Shown here in pieces: positions 45,278 to 55,093 of a stretch of DNA of 64,000 bases (position 1 is its first letter; each line of letters opens with the position of its first letter). The notes under the pieces were generated by a model. The model saw nothing but the letters and a program-made list of their open reading frames with translations. It did not search any database and was not told the origin of the DNA. Source of the DNA: Tissierellia bacterium. Its GTDB lineage: Bacteria; Bacillota_A; Clostridia; Tissierellales; Peptoniphilaceae. Position numbers and translations under genes: made by a program. The stretch is taken from positions 1-64,000 of the forward strand of contig JAAYEN010000271.1 in the NCBI GenBank assembly GCA_012728775.1, given 5' to 3'.

Positions 45278-45315
45278 AAAGTGGTTGAAAGTGGTAGTAA
45301 GTAGTAAGAAAGTGG
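45278..45315 (+). promoter_or_regulatory. MraZ-box direct repeats upstream of mraZ
   Basis: AAAGTGG occurs at 45278, 45288 and 45309, with a degenerate copy TAAGTAG at 45298, so units repeat every 10, 10 and 11 bases. MraZ binds arrays of AAAGTG-type repeats with about 10-base spacing in front of its own gene in other bacteria. This points to autoregulation of the dcw cluster. A weak -10 candidate TAATAT lies at 45264-45269. Confidence 0.8.
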
Positions 45316-45343
45316 CGAATAATATTGCCAAGTGGGTGAATAT

Positions 45344-45775
45344 ATGTTTTTAGGCGAATTTAAACACAGTTTAGATGCCAAAGGCAGAGTAATAATTCCA
45401 TCTAAGTTCAGGTTCTCTCTAGGAGAGGAATTTGTCATGACAAAGGGTCTTGACGGATGTTTATTTTTATTTCCTATGGATGAATGGCAAGCTTTTGAAG
45501 AGAAACTTAGATCATTACCATTTGCTAACAAAGACGCTAGAGCATTTGTTAGATTTTTTACTGCAGGAGCCACAGAAAGTACCATAGATAAGCAAGGAAG
45601 AACTCTAATACCACCGAACTTAAGAGAACATTGCAATATAGATAAAGATGCAGTTATTATTGGAACTCCAAACAGAATAGAGATTTGGTCTGAAGAAAAT
45701 TGGAAAACATATGTAAGTGATGAAAATCTCTCATATGAAAATATTGCTGAACAAATGGAAGAGTTAGGGTTTTAA
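45344..45775 (+). CDS. mraZ: Transcriptional regulator MraZ
   Basis: 143 residues from ATG 45344, exactly the usual length; the GTG at 45332 would add four residues and overlaps the likely ribosome binding site. Two SpoVT/AbrB-like halves are seen: [20 protein letters not shown] and [19 protein letters not shown]. MraZ is a ring-forming DNA-binding protein that represses the dcw cluster. It lies first in the cluster, with matching binding repeats upstream, and 2 bases before rsmH. Confidence 0.97.
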   Translation: MFLGEFKHSLDAKGRVIIPSKFRFSLGEEFVMTKGLDGCLFLFPMDEWQAFEEKLRSLPFANKDARAFVRFFTAGATESTIDKQGRTLIPPNLREHCNIDKDAVIIGTPNRIEIWSEENWKTYVSDENLSYENIAEQMEELGF

Positions 45776-45777
45776 TA

Positions 45778-46710
45778 ATGGAATTTAAACATGAGTCAGT
45801 TTTATTAAACGAAACTATAGAAGGTCTCAAAATAAAATCAGATGGAATTTATCTAGATGGAACATTGGGTGGCGGCGGCCATTCTTTAGAAATAGTCAAA
45901 AGATTAGATAAAGGTTTACTTGTTGGAATTGATCAAGACATAGATGCTTTGGAAAAAGCAAGTTCAGTTTTAAAAGATTTTGATGAAAGAGTAATAATAA
46001 AAAAATCAAACTTTAAAGATTTTGATAATATTCTTGACGAACTATCCATATGGAAAATCGATGGAGCACTTTTAGATTTAGGAGTATCATCCTATCAATT
46101 GGATTCAGGAGAAAGAGGATTTTCTTATCATCAAAACTTTCCATTGGACATGAGGATGGATTCAGAAAATCCATTAACTGCTAGGATAGTTGTGAATGAA
46201 TACTCTCAAATTGAACTAGAGGAAATAATTTTAAAATACGGAGAGGAAAGATGGGCTCGAAGAATTTCTGAGTTTATAATCCAAGAAAGAGAAAAAAAAC
46301 CGATTGATACTACTTTTGACTTAGTAGAAATAATTAAAAAAGCGATACCAAAAAGTCAGAGATTAGAAAAACATCCAGCAATAAAGACTTTTCAGGCAAT
46401 AAGAATAGAAGTAAATGACGAATTAAATATTATAGAAAAGACAATTGAAAAAATAGTGAATCGATTAAATCCTGATGGAAGATTAGGTATTATTACTTTT
46501 CACTCTTTAGAAGATAGAATTGTAAAAAACACTTTCAAATTTTTAGAAAAAGATTGCATTTGTGATCCAAGGGCGCCAATTTGCACATGTGATAAGGTAT
46601 CAGAAATAAAGGTGTTAACTAGAAAACCTATACTTCCATCTAAAGAAGAGATAGAAAACAATTCCAGATCTAGGTCTGCAAAATTGAGGATTATTCAAAA
46701 AAAGAGATGA
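45778..46710 (+). CDS. rsmH: 16S rRNA (cytosine1402-N4)-methyltransferase RsmH
   Basis: 310 residues. N-terminal [13 protein letters not shown] and SAM motif [14 protein letters not shown], then [48 protein letters not shown] and [11 protein letters not shown] are family hallmarks. It methylates C1402 in the ribosomal P site. It lies between mraZ and ftsL, as in nearly all dcw clusters. Confidence 0.97.
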   Translation: MEFKHESVLLNETIEGLKIKSDGIYLDGTLGGGGHSLEIVKRLDKGLLVGIDQDIDALEKASSVLKDFDERVIIKKSNFKDFDNILDELSIWKIDGALLDLGVSSYQLDSGERGFSYHQNFPLDMRMDSENPLTARIVVNEYSQIELEEIILKYGEERWARRISEFIIQEREKKPIDTTFDLVEIIKKAIPKSQRLEKHPAIKTFQAIRIEVNDELNIIEKTIEKIVNRLNPDGRLGIITFHSLEDRIVKNTFKFLEKDCICDPRAPICTCDKVSEIKVLTRKPILPSKEEIENNSRSRSAKLRIIQKKR

Positions 46711-46719
46711 GGTGACACC

Positions 46720-47169
46720 ATGGCTGAAGCTGCAAGAAAGTTAGAATATACAGAAATTTATACAGCAAATCTTGATGTAAAAAAAAATAATAACCAATTA
46801 AATAAGAAATTAGCAAAAAGAAGAAAAACTTTCTTAACATTGTTATATACTTTTTTCGTACTAATTTCAATAGTTTCAGCCATTTTCATTCTTTCAAATT
46901 ATGCAAAAATCACATCACTTAATTTTGAAATTAGACGTATTGATGCTATAATAGTCGAGGCAGAAAAAACTGAATTGAATCTCCATGCAAAAGTTGAGGA
47001 AATAAAAAGTAATAGAGATATAGTTGACGAAGCTAAGACTAAATTGGGGATGGTTTTTCCTGAAAGCAATCAAATAATATACTTTACATTAAAAGATACC
47101 GAAAGGGTAGAAGAAGAAAAAGGCGTTGTGACTAGTATTTTCTCTACATTAATAGGTAATCGTGAATAG
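46720..47169 (+). CDS. ftsL: FtsL-like division protein
   Basis: 149 residues. A basic cytoplasmic N-terminus (KLAKRRKTF) leads to one membrane segment (about 45-65), then a short extracytoplasmic coiled coil (about 68-110) with KLGMVFPESNQIIYF, the typical end of FtsL/DivIC-type proteins. FtsL connects DivIB and DivIC with the septal PBP/FtsW synthase. Sequence conservation is low in this family. Position between rsmH and the septal PBP gene is the main support. Confidence 0.85.
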   Translation: MAEAARKLEYTEIYTANLDVKKNNNQLNKKLAKRRKTFLTLLYTFFVLISIVSAIFILSNYAKITSLNFEIRRIDAIIVEAEKTELNLHAKVEEIKSNRDIVDEAKTKLGMVFPESNQIIYFTLKDTERVEEEKGVVTSIFSTLIGNRE

Positions 47170-47184
47170 AATTAGGAGGTAAAT

Positions 47185-49548
47185 ATGAAGAAAAATAGTG
47201 AAATACATAATAACAGAATTATTTTTCTTCTTATTTTTTTTCTTTTATTGACCTTGATAATCATATCAAGACTTTTTTACATTCAAGTAGTAAAAGGCCA
47301 AGAATATACAAAGATGGCTTTGGAGCAAATAAACAGATCTGAAGAACTCATTTCAGATAGAGGAATTATTTACGATAGGAATGGTAAAAAAATGGCAGTA
47401 AATGTATCAGCATCTACTGTATTTGTAAATCCTGGAGCATTTAATGATGACTCTGATCGTGCAAAAGTCATTTCTGAGTTAGCTCCATTGGTAGAGATGG
47501 ATGAAGGCGAACTTTATTATAGGCTTTCTAGTGGAAAAAGAACAAAAATTAAGCAGTGGGTTGAACGTGACGTTGCTAATAGAATTATAGAAAAAAAATT
47601 AAGTGGTGTAGAAATTGTAGAGGGCTACAGAAGATTTTATCCTTTTGGAACCATGGCAAGTCATTTGTTGGGATTTACTAATGTAGATGGTGTTGGACAG
47701 TACGGTGTAGAAGCTTCTTATAATTCGGATTTGACAGGAAGCGCAGGTAGAATACTGAAATCATCAGATGCCGGAAATAGACAATTGCCTACTGGGAGTA
47801 GAGAAGTATTTGAAGCAGATGACGGACTATCTGCTGTCTTAACAATTGATCAAGGGATACAAAGTGTATTAGAAGAAGAAACTAATCGAATAATTGATGA
47901 ATTTAAAGCTGATGGAGTTCAAATAATCGTACAAGAAGTTGCAACTGGAGATATTTTAGGGATGAGTAGTTATCCTGCATTTGATTCTAATTCTCCAACT
48001 TCTGCTATAGACGAGGCTCAGGCTTTGAAATGGAAAAATATGACATCCGAAGAAATACAAAATAATTGGTACTCTAATTGGAGAAATCCTTTAGTTAACA
48101 ATATTTATGAACCAGGGTCCACATTTAAATTAATTACAGCTGCTGCTGCGATTGAGGAAAATACTACTAATTCAGATAAACAATACTACTGTACTGGATA
48201 CATTAGAGATATTAAAAACGCTCCACCATTGAGATGTGTTTCATTTGCTCACCCCCATGGCGATATTACTCTAAGGGACGCTTTAGCTAAATCTTGTAAT
48301 CCTAGCTTTGTTTATGTAAATAGAGAACTTGGAAGAGAAAATTTTTTAAAATATATAAAGGCATTTGGATTTGGTGAAAAGACGGGAATAGATTTGCCTG
48401 GAGAAGCACTGGGATTGATTCCAAATAGTAGTGAAAGCATATCAGAAATTGGTTTAGCTACAATGTCTTATGGACATGGTTTAGCTGTAACACCTATTCA
48501 ACTTATAAATGCTGTATCAGCTATAGGAAATAATGGAGTGCTTATGACTCCAAGAATTGTAAAAGAGCTAGTAAATTCAGAAGGAAGAGTAGTTAGATCG
48601 ATGGAAATTTCTGAGAAAAGACAGGTTATTTCTTCTGAAACAGCAAATAAAATGCTAGACATGATGGGTTATGTTGTTGAAAATGGGACCGCTTCTAGAG
48701 CAAATAGTTCCATTTACAGAATAGGCGGTAAAACTGGAACGGCAAATAAAGTTGTAGAAAATGGTTATGCTGAAGATCAATTTGTATCATCTTTTGTTGG
48801 ACTTGCTCCCATTGATAATCCTGTTATTTCTATTTTAGTTATTGTGGACAACCCCAAGACCCAAACTTATGGCAGTATTGTTGCTTCACCAAGTGCAAAA
48901 AATATTATAGAATATACTTTGAAGCTATTGGGAGTAAAAGAAAAACCTAGAGATTCAATTGATTCTAACAAAGATTATGTAAGGGTACCAGATGTGACTT
49001 TTCATCTAATTGGAGAAGCTGGTAGAATAATTACAGATTCTGATTTAAAATATACTACAGAATATGTTAATATAACTGACGATACGATAATTATAAGTCA
49101 AAACCCTAAAGCTGGAGAATTGGTAGATCGAGGAAGTATAATTGAATTTGAAATAGATTTAAATAACGGAACTACTAAGATAGTGCCTAATTTATTAGGG
49201 AAGGAAATAAATGAAATAGATGATTATTTAGATAAATTAGGTTTGGAATATGAAATTGAAGGGGAGGAAGAAGGAGTTATTGTCAAAATGAGTCCAAATT
49301 ATTCAAGCAGGATTCAAGCAGGAGAAAAGATTATTTTTACATTAGGTGAAAAATCAGAACTCCAAGGACAAGACACTTCAGATCCATCCCTAGTAGATGG
49401 TTTATTGGAAGTTGAAAATACTGAAAATAGACCTATAAATCCTCCTGAAAAAGAAGAAACTGACGAAGTAAATGAAGACGATGAAGAAATAAATGAAGAA
49501 AATAATGCAGAAGACAATGAAGAAAATGAACCTAGTTCCAATGCATAA
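47185..49548 (+). CDS. Septal class B penicillin-binding protein with two PASTA domains
   Basis: 787 residues. One N-terminal membrane anchor (about 12-32) is followed by a PBP dimer domain (RGIIYDRNGKKMAVNVSAS) and a transpeptidase domain with YEPGSTFKLI (Ser nucleophile), KSCNPSFVYV and GGKTGTANKV. Two PASTA domains follow (about 594-655 and 656-720), then an acidic Glu/Asn-rich tail. It cross-links septal peptidoglycan with FtsW. It could be the vegetative FtsI/PBP2B or SpoVD; being the only such gene in the cluster, vegetative FtsI is more likely. GGAGGT precedes the ATG. Confidence 0.93.
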   Translation: MKKNSEIHNNRIIFLLIFFLLLTLIIISRLFYIQVVKGQEYTKMALEQINRSEELISDRGIIYDRNGKKMAVNVSASTVFVNPGAFNDDSDRAKVISELAPLVEMDEGELYYRLSSGKRTKIKQWVERDVANRIIEKKLSGVEIVEGYRRFYPFGTMASHLLGFTNVDGVGQYGVEASYNSDLTGSAGRILKSSDAGNRQLPTGSREVFEADDGLSAVLTIDQGIQSVLEEETNRIIDEFKADGVQIIVQEVATGDILGMSSYPAFDSNSPTSAIDEAQALKWKNMTSEEIQNNWYSNWRNPLVNNIYEPGSTFKLITAAAAIEENTTNSDKQYYCTGYIRDIKNAPPLRCVSFAHPHGDITLRDALAKSCNPSFVYVNRELGRENFLKYIKAFGFGEKTGIDLPGEALGLIPNSSESISEIGLATMSYGHGLAVTPIQLINAVSAIGNNGVLMTPRIVKELVNSEGRVVRSMEISEKRQVISSETANKMLDMMGYVVENGTASRANSSIYRIGGKTGTANKVVENGYAEDQFVSSFVGLAPIDNPVISILVIVDNPKTQTYGSIVASPSAKNIIEYTLKLLGVKEKPRDSIDSNKDYVRVPDVTFHLIGEAGRIITDSDLKYTTEYVNITDDTIIISQNPKAGELVDRGSIIEFEIDLNNGTTKIVPNLLGKEINEIDDYLDKLGLEYEIEGEEEGVIVKMSPNYSSRIQAGEKIIFTLGEKSELQGQDTSDPSLVDGLLEVENTENRPINPPEKEETDEVNEDDEEINEENNAEDNEENEPSSNA

Positions 49549-49565
49549 ATTTAGAAGGTATTTAT

Positions 49566-50531
49566 ATGATTAATTTAAGAAATTTTTATATTTTAAACTT
49601 CATAATTGCTATGATACTAAGCTTGGTTCTAGGTCCTATCATTATTCCAGAGTTAAAAAAACTAAAGATAGGACAAACAATCAGAGAAGATGGACCAGAA
49701 AGTCATCTAGTTAAAACTGGAACTCCAATAATGGGTGGGATTATTTTCATTATCGCCACAGTTGTAACGATGATAGTTTTTGGAGTTAAAAGTAAAAGTG
49801 CGTTAATTTGTATTGCATCTATGATTGGATTTGGTGGTATTGGTTTTATCGATGACTATCTAATTGTAGTAAAAAAAACCAATGAAGGTATAACGCCTAG
49901 ACAGAAATTTTCTGCTCAAATAATTGTATCTTTATTAATAATATTTTTTGCTATTCAAGATTCCAGCGTATTAAATTTATACATTCCATTTCTTGGAGAT
50001 AATAAAATATATTTAGGATGGTTATTTTATCCTCTCACATTATTTGTTATGTTAGGAACAGTTAATAGCGTAAATTTAACTGATGGTTTAGATGGTTTAG
50101 CTAGTACTGTATCTGTTATTGCTTTAGTTGGACTAGGCATTATGAACGCATTTAAGTTTAATAGAGATATTGCAATTTTTTCTATGACTTTAGCTGGAGC
50201 ACTCGTGGGCTTTTTAAAATTCAATAGATATCCAGCACAAACTTTTATGGGTGATGTGGGCTCTTTGGCTATAGGAGGAGCTTTTGCCGCAATTGCAATT
50301 ACATCTGGAATCACCTTGTACTTGCCTTTTGTAGGAATTATTTTTGTAATAGAAACTCTTTCGGTTATTATTCAAGTAATTTCTTTTAAAACTACTGGGA
50401 AAAGAGCTTTTTTAATGGCTCCTATACATCATCATTTTGAAGCAAAGGGAATTCACGAAACTAAAATAGTAAAGATTTTCTCATTAATTACTCTGGTATT
50501 TACTATCATTTCAATACTTGGTATTAGATAA
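49566..50531 (+). CDS. mraY: Phospho-N-acetylmuramoyl-pentapeptide transferase MraY
   Basis: 321 residues, about ten membrane segments. GTPIMGGIIFIIATV, GFIDDYLIVVKK, the catalytic NLTDGLDGLA, FMGDVGSLAIGG and the C-terminal PIHHHFEAKG are diagnostic. It makes lipid I by moving phospho-MurNAc-pentapeptide from UDP to undecaprenyl phosphate. Preceded directly by the PBP gene and followed by murD; murF, often between them, is missing. Confidence 0.98.
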   Translation: MINLRNFYILNFIIAMILSLVLGPIIIPELKKLKIGQTIREDGPESHLVKTGTPIMGGIIFIIATVVTMIVFGVKSKSALICIASMIGFGGIGFIDDYLIVVKKTNEGITPRQKFSAQIIVSLLIIFFAIQDSSVLNLYIPFLGDNKIYLGWLFYPLTLFVMLGTVNSVNLTDGLDGLASTVSVIALVGLGIMNAFKFNRDIAIFSMTLAGALVGFLKFNRYPAQTFMGDVGSLAIGGAFAAIAITSGITLYLPFVGIIFVIETLSVIIQVISFKTTGKRAFLMAPIHHHFEAKGIHETKIVKIFSLITLVFTIISILGIR

Positions 50532-50540
50532 GGTGATATT

Positions 50541-51881
50541 ATGAAAAAATATAAAGATATTTTGATAATGGGCTTGGGTGTAAGTGGGAAATCAGCTGTA
50601 ATTACTCTGTCCAAACTTGATATTAATATATATGTTTACGATGATAATATAAAAAATAAATCCCAAATACCAGATGATATGAAGAATTTAGGGATTAATT
50701 TTTTATTTTCTCCAGAAACTGTCTTAGAAAAAGACTTTCAACTGGTTATGAAAAGTCCTGGAATAAATCCAAGTCATGAACTTATTAAAAAACTAAAAAA
50801 AAATGAATCTAAGATAATTTCTGATTTAGAACTTGGATTTATGAATAAAGGTAATGAAAAACTCATTTGTATCACAGGAACCAATGGCAAAACTACTACA
50901 ACTGTTTTAATTAATGACATCTTAAATTCAAGTGGTTTGTCAAGTAATGCAGTGGGAAATATTGGAGTTGGAGCTGTTTTTGAATTAGTAAATACAAAAA
51001 AAGATTTTTTGGTAATTGAATGTAGTAGTTTTCAATTGGATGATATTGATTTATTTAAACCTAATATTTCTATTATCATGAATATTACATCAGATCATTT
51101 GGACTACCACCTTACTACAGAAAATTATAAGAAATCCAAATTAAACATATTAAAGAATTTAGATAATAATGATTATGCAATTTTAAACTATGATGATAAA
51201 AATTTAAAATATCTCAAAGGGAATTATAAAAAAATATTTATAAGTACTATAGATAAAGTGGATTCAGGGATTTATTTATACGATAATAGAATTTTCATAT
51301 CAAAAAATGGCAGAACTACAGAATATATTGATACAAAAGATATTTTTATAAAAGGTGTTCACAATTATTATAATATTATGGCAAGTATTGCCGTAGCGGA
51401 GATTCTAAACTTGGATCGAAAAATTGTAAAAGAAACAATTAAAAACTTCCGAGGTGTACCCCATAGGCTTCAATTCGTACGTATCCATAATGGAGTGTCC
51501 TATTATAATGACTCCAAGGGAACTAACTCTGATTCTACTATGAAAGCAATTGCTTCTTTTGACAATCCTTTAATTATTTTCTTAGGCGGATATGACAAAA
51601 AAGAAGATTTTACTGAATTATTAGATATTGGAAAAGATAAAATTAAAGCGATCTTAGCTATTGGACAAACTAAGGATAAAATTGTAAAAAAGGCGTTAGA
51701 AGTGGGATACAAGAATATTTACGAGATAGAAAATTTAGAAGAGGGAATAACTATTGCAAATAAAATTTCCGAATCAGGGGATGTAGTTTTGTTATCTCCT
51801 GCGTGTGCAAGCTGGGGCATGTTTAAGAATTTTGAAGAACGGGGCAATAAGTTTATTCAATTAGTAAAAGAATTAAAATAG
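50541..51881 (+). CDS. murD: UDP-N-acetylmuramoyl-L-alanine--D-glutamate ligase MurD
   Basis: 446 residues, usual length. An N-terminal Rossmann-like domain (MGLGVSGKSAV) precedes the Mur-ligase ATP motif CITGTNGKTTTTVLI. Further marks are ECSSFQLDDI, NITSDHLDYHLT, VPHRLQFV and YYNDSKGTNSDSTMKAI, plus the C-terminal LLSPACASWGMFKNFEERG that distinguishes MurD. It adds D-Glu to UDP-MurNAc-L-Ala in the cytoplasm. It is followed by the FtsW gene. Confidence 0.97.
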   Translation: MKKYKDILIMGLGVSGKSAVITLSKLDINIYVYDDNIKNKSQIPDDMKNLGINFLFSPETVLEKDFQLVMKSPGINPSHELIKKLKKNESKIISDLELGFMNKGNEKLICITGTNGKTTTTVLINDILNSSGLSSNAVGNIGVGAVFELVNTKKDFLVIECSSFQLDDIDLFKPNISIIMNITSDHLDYHLTTENYKKSKLNILKNLDNNDYAILNYDDKNLKYLKGNYKKIFISTIDKVDSGIYLYDNRIFISKNGRTTEYIDTKDIFIKGVHNYYNIMASIAVAEILNLDRKIVKETIKNFRGVPHRLQFVRIHNGVSYYNDSKGTNSDSTMKAIASFDNPLIIFLGGYDKKEDFTELLDIGKDKIKAILAIGQTKDKIVKKALEVGYKNIYEIENLEEGITIANKISESGDVVLLSPACASWGMFKNFEERGNKFIQLVKELK

Positions 51882-51900
51882 AAAGAGTTATGGGTTTGAA

Positions 51901-52995
51901 ATGAAAAAAAGAGCTATTGTAGATAGACCTTTACTTATAATTACAATAATTTTATGTGTTATTGGAGGCATATTTGTATTTAGTGCTTCTTGGCCTACAG
52001 CTGTTTTGAAATTTGAAAACGGCTATTATTTTATATTATTACACATGAGATCCTTAGCTCTTGGTTTTTTTTGTCTATTTGTTAGTATGAATATACCTTA
52101 TAAAACATATAAAAAATATGCAATTCCCTTAATGATAATTGGGCTTGTTTTAAATTTACTGCTATTTACTTCTTTTGGTTCAGATAGTTTGGGTTCTACA
52201 AGATGGTTGAAAATTAGATTTTTACCAAGATTTATGCCATCAGATGTTTTAAAGATGACATCTATTATTTTTATAGCTTCAATTTGCTCAAGCTTAGGTA
52301 AAAATATTAGAATGTTTAGGAATTTTATTTTAATTGTAATATTTACAGGTGTATCTGTTGGTATAGTATTAATAAGAGATATGGGATCAGCTATGGTTAT
52401 GGCAGTTGCTCTAGGTTCCATTATATTAGCTGCTGGAATAAAGTTTCGGTATGTGTTAATATTATTAATGCTTGGAGGCGGAGGATTATATTATAATATG
52501 ACGCCTTATAGATTGGAAAGAATAACTGGATTTTTAGATCCTTTCGGAGATACGAGTGATTTGACGTATCAGTTAGTAAATTCACTTTATGCACTAGCAA
52601 TGGGTGGAATAACAGGAGTAGGTCTAGGTAAAGGGGTACAGAAATTTTCTTATATTCCTCATGTATATAATGATTTTATTTTTGCTGTTATAGGTGAAGA
52701 ATTTGGTTTAGTTGGTGCTGCTTCTTTAGTTATATTATTTTTCTTATTTATATGGAGAGGATATTTAATCGCTTTTAACTCCAAGGATAAGTTTGGAAAA
52801 TATTTAGCACTTGGTTTTTCGACCCTAATAGGAGTACAAGCATTTATCCATATTATGGTTAATATAGGCTTACTACCTGTAACGGGTATTACTTTGCCAT
52901 TTATAAGCTTTGGCGGTACATCATTAATGGTTACGTTATATGCAACAGGCATAATTTTGAATATATCGAAGGAAAATAGTGGGAGCATTAAATGA
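51901..52995 (+). CDS. ftsW: FtsW/SpoVE-type SEDS peptidoglycan glycosyltransferase
   Basis: 364 residues, ten predicted membrane segments. SEDS-family marks include the early IGGIFVFSASWPTAVLKF, GSTRWLKIRFLPRFMPSDVLK, IRDMGSAMVM, FSYIPHVYNDFIFAVIGEEF and TLPFISFGGTSLM. The family polymerises lipid II with a cognate class B PBP, here the PBP at 47.2-49.5 kb. In spore formers SpoVE has the same position, so FtsW versus SpoVE is not certain. It overlaps murG by 4 bases. Confidence 0.95.
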   Translation: MKKRAIVDRPLLIITIILCVIGGIFVFSASWPTAVLKFENGYYFILLHMRSLALGFFCLFVSMNIPYKTYKKYAIPLMIIGLVLNLLLFTSFGSDSLGSTRWLKIRFLPRFMPSDVLKMTSIIFIASICSSLGKNIRMFRNFILIVIFTGVSVGIVLIRDMGSAMVMAVALGSIILAAGIKFRYVLILLMLGGGGLYYNMTPYRLERITGFLDPFGDTSDLTYQLVNSLYALAMGGITGVGLGKGVQKFSYIPHVYNDFIFAVIGEEFGLVGAASLVILFFLFIWRGYLIAFNSKDKFGKYLALGFSTLIGVQAFIHIMVNIGLLPVTGITLPFISFGGTSLMVTLYATGIILNISKENSGSIK

Positions 52996-54089
52996 AATAT
53001 TTGATTTCAGGTGGAGGTACAGGTGGACACATTTATCCTGCCTTAGCTATTTTAGATGAATTGAAAAGAAGAGATCCAAATGGAGACTTTTTATATGTGG
53101 GGACTCCTCAAGGATTGGAAAAAGAATTAACTACACTTGCAGGTTATAAATATGAAACTGTTAGAGTTAAAGGATTGCCTAGGAGCGTTAGTTTAGATTC
53201 TTTAAAAACAGGCGCAGAACTTTTAAAAGGATTATTTGATGCCAATAAAATTTTAAACCGATTTAAACCAGATATAGTTATAGGAACAGGTGGCTATGTA
53301 GCATTTCCTGTAGTTTTTTTAGCTCAACAAAAGGGAATTAAAACTCTTTTGCAAGAGTCAAATGCTTTCCCAGGAAAAGTAAATAGAATTTTAGCAAAAA
53401 AAGCAAATGGAATCGCCATATCTTTTGAAGAAGCAAAAAATAGATTAAATAGCAATAATAGCTTTATAGCAGGTAATCCTATAAGAAAAGATTTTTTTGA
53501 TGCAAATAAGGCTGAGCTAAGAGAAAAATTAGGAATAAAAGAAGAAGAAAAATTAATTTTATCTTTTGGTGGCAGTGGAGGTCAAGAATCAATAAACAAT
53601 GCAATCATCGGAATTATTGAATCAAATACCAATTTTAAATATAGATTAATCCACATAACTGGCAGATCTCATTACAATGATTTTATGAGTATTTTAAATG
53701 ACAAAAAGGTTGATATTTGTGAAAATATTGAAATTATGGATTATTCCCATGAAATGATAAATTTATTGGCAAGTAGTGATTTGGCAATATTGAGTTCAAG
53801 TGCAATATCATTAGCTGAAATATCTGCGTTAGGCATACCTAGTATTTTAATTCCAAAGGCATATACTGCTGATAATCATCAGGAATATAATGCTAGAGCA
53901 TTTGAAAATGCAGGGGCTTCTAAAGTATTCTTAGAAGACGAATTAACTTCAGAAAATTTACTAGATACTATTATTGATATATTAGAAAATGAAACAAAGA
54001 TGAAAAAAATGGGAGAATGTGCTAAAATACTCTCAAACCCAAATTCTACAGAAATAATTGTAGATAAAATTTTTTCAATAATCAAGTGA
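52992..54089 (+). CDS. murG: UDP-GlcNAc:lipid I N-acetylglucosaminyltransferase MurG
   Basis: 365 residues. The N-terminal SGGGTGGHIYPALAILDEL, then GTGGYVAFPVVFLAQ, LQESNAFPGKVNRILA, LSFGGSGGQESIN and the C-terminal donor-site region SSSAISLAEISALGIPSILIP are the MurG motifs. It completes lipid II at the inner face of the membrane. Overlaps ftsW by 4 bases and precedes divIB by 4 bases. Confidence 0.98.
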   Translation: MKYLISGGGTGGHIYPALAILDELKRRDPNGDFLYVGTPQGLEKELTTLAGYKYETVRVKGLPRSVSLDSLKTGAELLKGLFDANKILNRFKPDIVIGTGGYVAFPVVFLAQQKGIKTLLQESNAFPGKVNRILAKKANGIAISFEEAKNRLNSNNSFIAGNPIRKDFFDANKAELREKLGIKEEEKLILSFGGSGGQESINNAIIGIIESNTNFKYRLIHITGRSHYNDFMSILNDKKVDICENIEIMDYSHEMINLLASSDLAILSSSAISLAEISALGIPSILIPKAYTADNHQEYNARAFENAGASKVFLEDELTSENLLDTIIDILENETKMKKMGECAKILSNPNSTEIIVDKIFSIIK

Positions 54090-54093
54090 TCCC

Positions 54094-54834
54094 ATGAAGA
54101 GAAAACGCAGGTCTAAGAGAAAAAGACAGATTAAATATGGAAGGATTTTAATAGCTCTGATATTAGTATTAGGGCTTATTTTTGCTTTTTTGCATTTACC
54201 AATTTTTAATATTAGAAATATAGTCATAAATGGAAACAGTAAAGTTGAATCTTCTACAATTTTGGCTACTTCAAATCTCACAACAAAAGATAATTTCATT
54301 TTTATTGATAAAGAAGAGGTGGAAAAACGAATTTCATCTATAACTTTCATAGATTATGCTAAAATAAAACGCAGTTTGCCTTTAAATGTTATTATTGATG
54401 TGGTGGAAAGAAAACCAGCATCAACAATTCAAGTTTCAAACAAATATTTTTTAATTGATAAATACGGAGTAGTGATCGACGAAAGTGATACTTTAATGCT
54501 GAATTTACTTTTAATAAAAGGCATTGAAAAAATAGATAATATTAAACTTGGAGATAAAATATTTGACTTTGCATCTGAAGAACAAAATAAATTATTGAAT
54601 GAAATATACGATGGGGAAAGTCTTTTTAAATTTAAAAATATTAACTTAGAAGAAAATAAAGCAGAATTAGTTTTATACAATGACGTATTTGTTGCATTTG
54701 GTTCTTATAATAACGTAGAATATAAATTAAAAGTATTGGATCAAATGATTCTCTCAATTGAAGATGATACTTCTAGAAAAGCTTCTATGATTTTAATGGA
54801 AGAAGGGCCGGATCCAGTTTTAGTTTATGAATAA
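54094..54834 (+). CDS. divIB: Cell division protein DivIB/FtsQ
   Basis: 246 residues. A very basic cytoplasmic N-terminus (KRKRRSKRKRQ) leads to one membrane segment (about 19-36) and an extracytoplasmic POTRA domain (about 40-108; HLPIFNIRNIVINGNSKVE), then the FtsQ beta domain with PASTIQVSNKYFLIDKYGVV. It links divisome proteins FtsL/DivIC and the septal PBP. It is the last gene before a 259-base AT-rich gap carrying the ftsZ promoter. Confidence 0.93.
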   Translation: MKRKRRSKRKRQIKYGRILIALILVLGLIFAFLHLPIFNIRNIVINGNSKVESSTILATSNLTTKDNFIFIDKEEVEKRISSITFIDYAKIKRSLPLNVIIDVVERKPASTIQVSNKYFLIDKYGVVIDESDTLMLNLLLIKGIEKIDNIKLGDKIFDFASEEQNKLLNEIYDGESLFKFKNINLEENKAELVLYNDVFVAFGSYNNVEYKLKVLDQMILSIEDDTSRKASMILMEEGPDPVLVYE

Positions 54835-55005
54835 AAAATATTTTTTTAGTGTAAAATATCCCAATATGTGGTAAGTTGTTAGTGATAATGTGGATAATTT
54901 TTACTATATATATTACATATTTGATTATTTATCGTTAGATAATTATTTTTTAGGTACTAAAACATAGAAAAGTGTTTAATTTACTTATTTAGATAGAAAA
55001 TATGT

Positions 55006-55034
55006 TTGACATATTAGTTGTAAAACCTTACAAT
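55006..55034 (+). promoter_or_regulatory. Strong sigma-A promoter of ftsZ
   Basis: A perfect TTGACA at 55006-55011 and TACAAT at 55029-55034 are 17 bases apart. The start would be near 55041, about 50 bases before the ftsZ ATG at 55094. The rest of the 54835-55093 gap is AT-rich with nothing else recognisable. Confidence 0.8.
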
Positions 55035-55043
55035 ATAGTAAGG
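55026..55043 (+). repeat. Inverted repeat over the ftsZ -10 element
   Basis: CCTTAC (55026-55031), spacer AATATA and GTAAGG (55038-55043) form a perfect 6-bp dyad that covers the -10 box and the start point. It could be a repressor site or a hairpin at the very 5' end of the mRNA. Confidence 0.5.
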
Positions 55044-55093
55044 ATTATCTTTAAAATATTAAATACTATGATAAAGATATAAAGGAGGAAATA

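Noticed and set aside
54835..55093. AT-rich gap before ftsZ as a replication origin or small RNA
   Set aside because: No DnaA-box cluster or stable RNA fold was seen; the near-consensus promoter explains the region.
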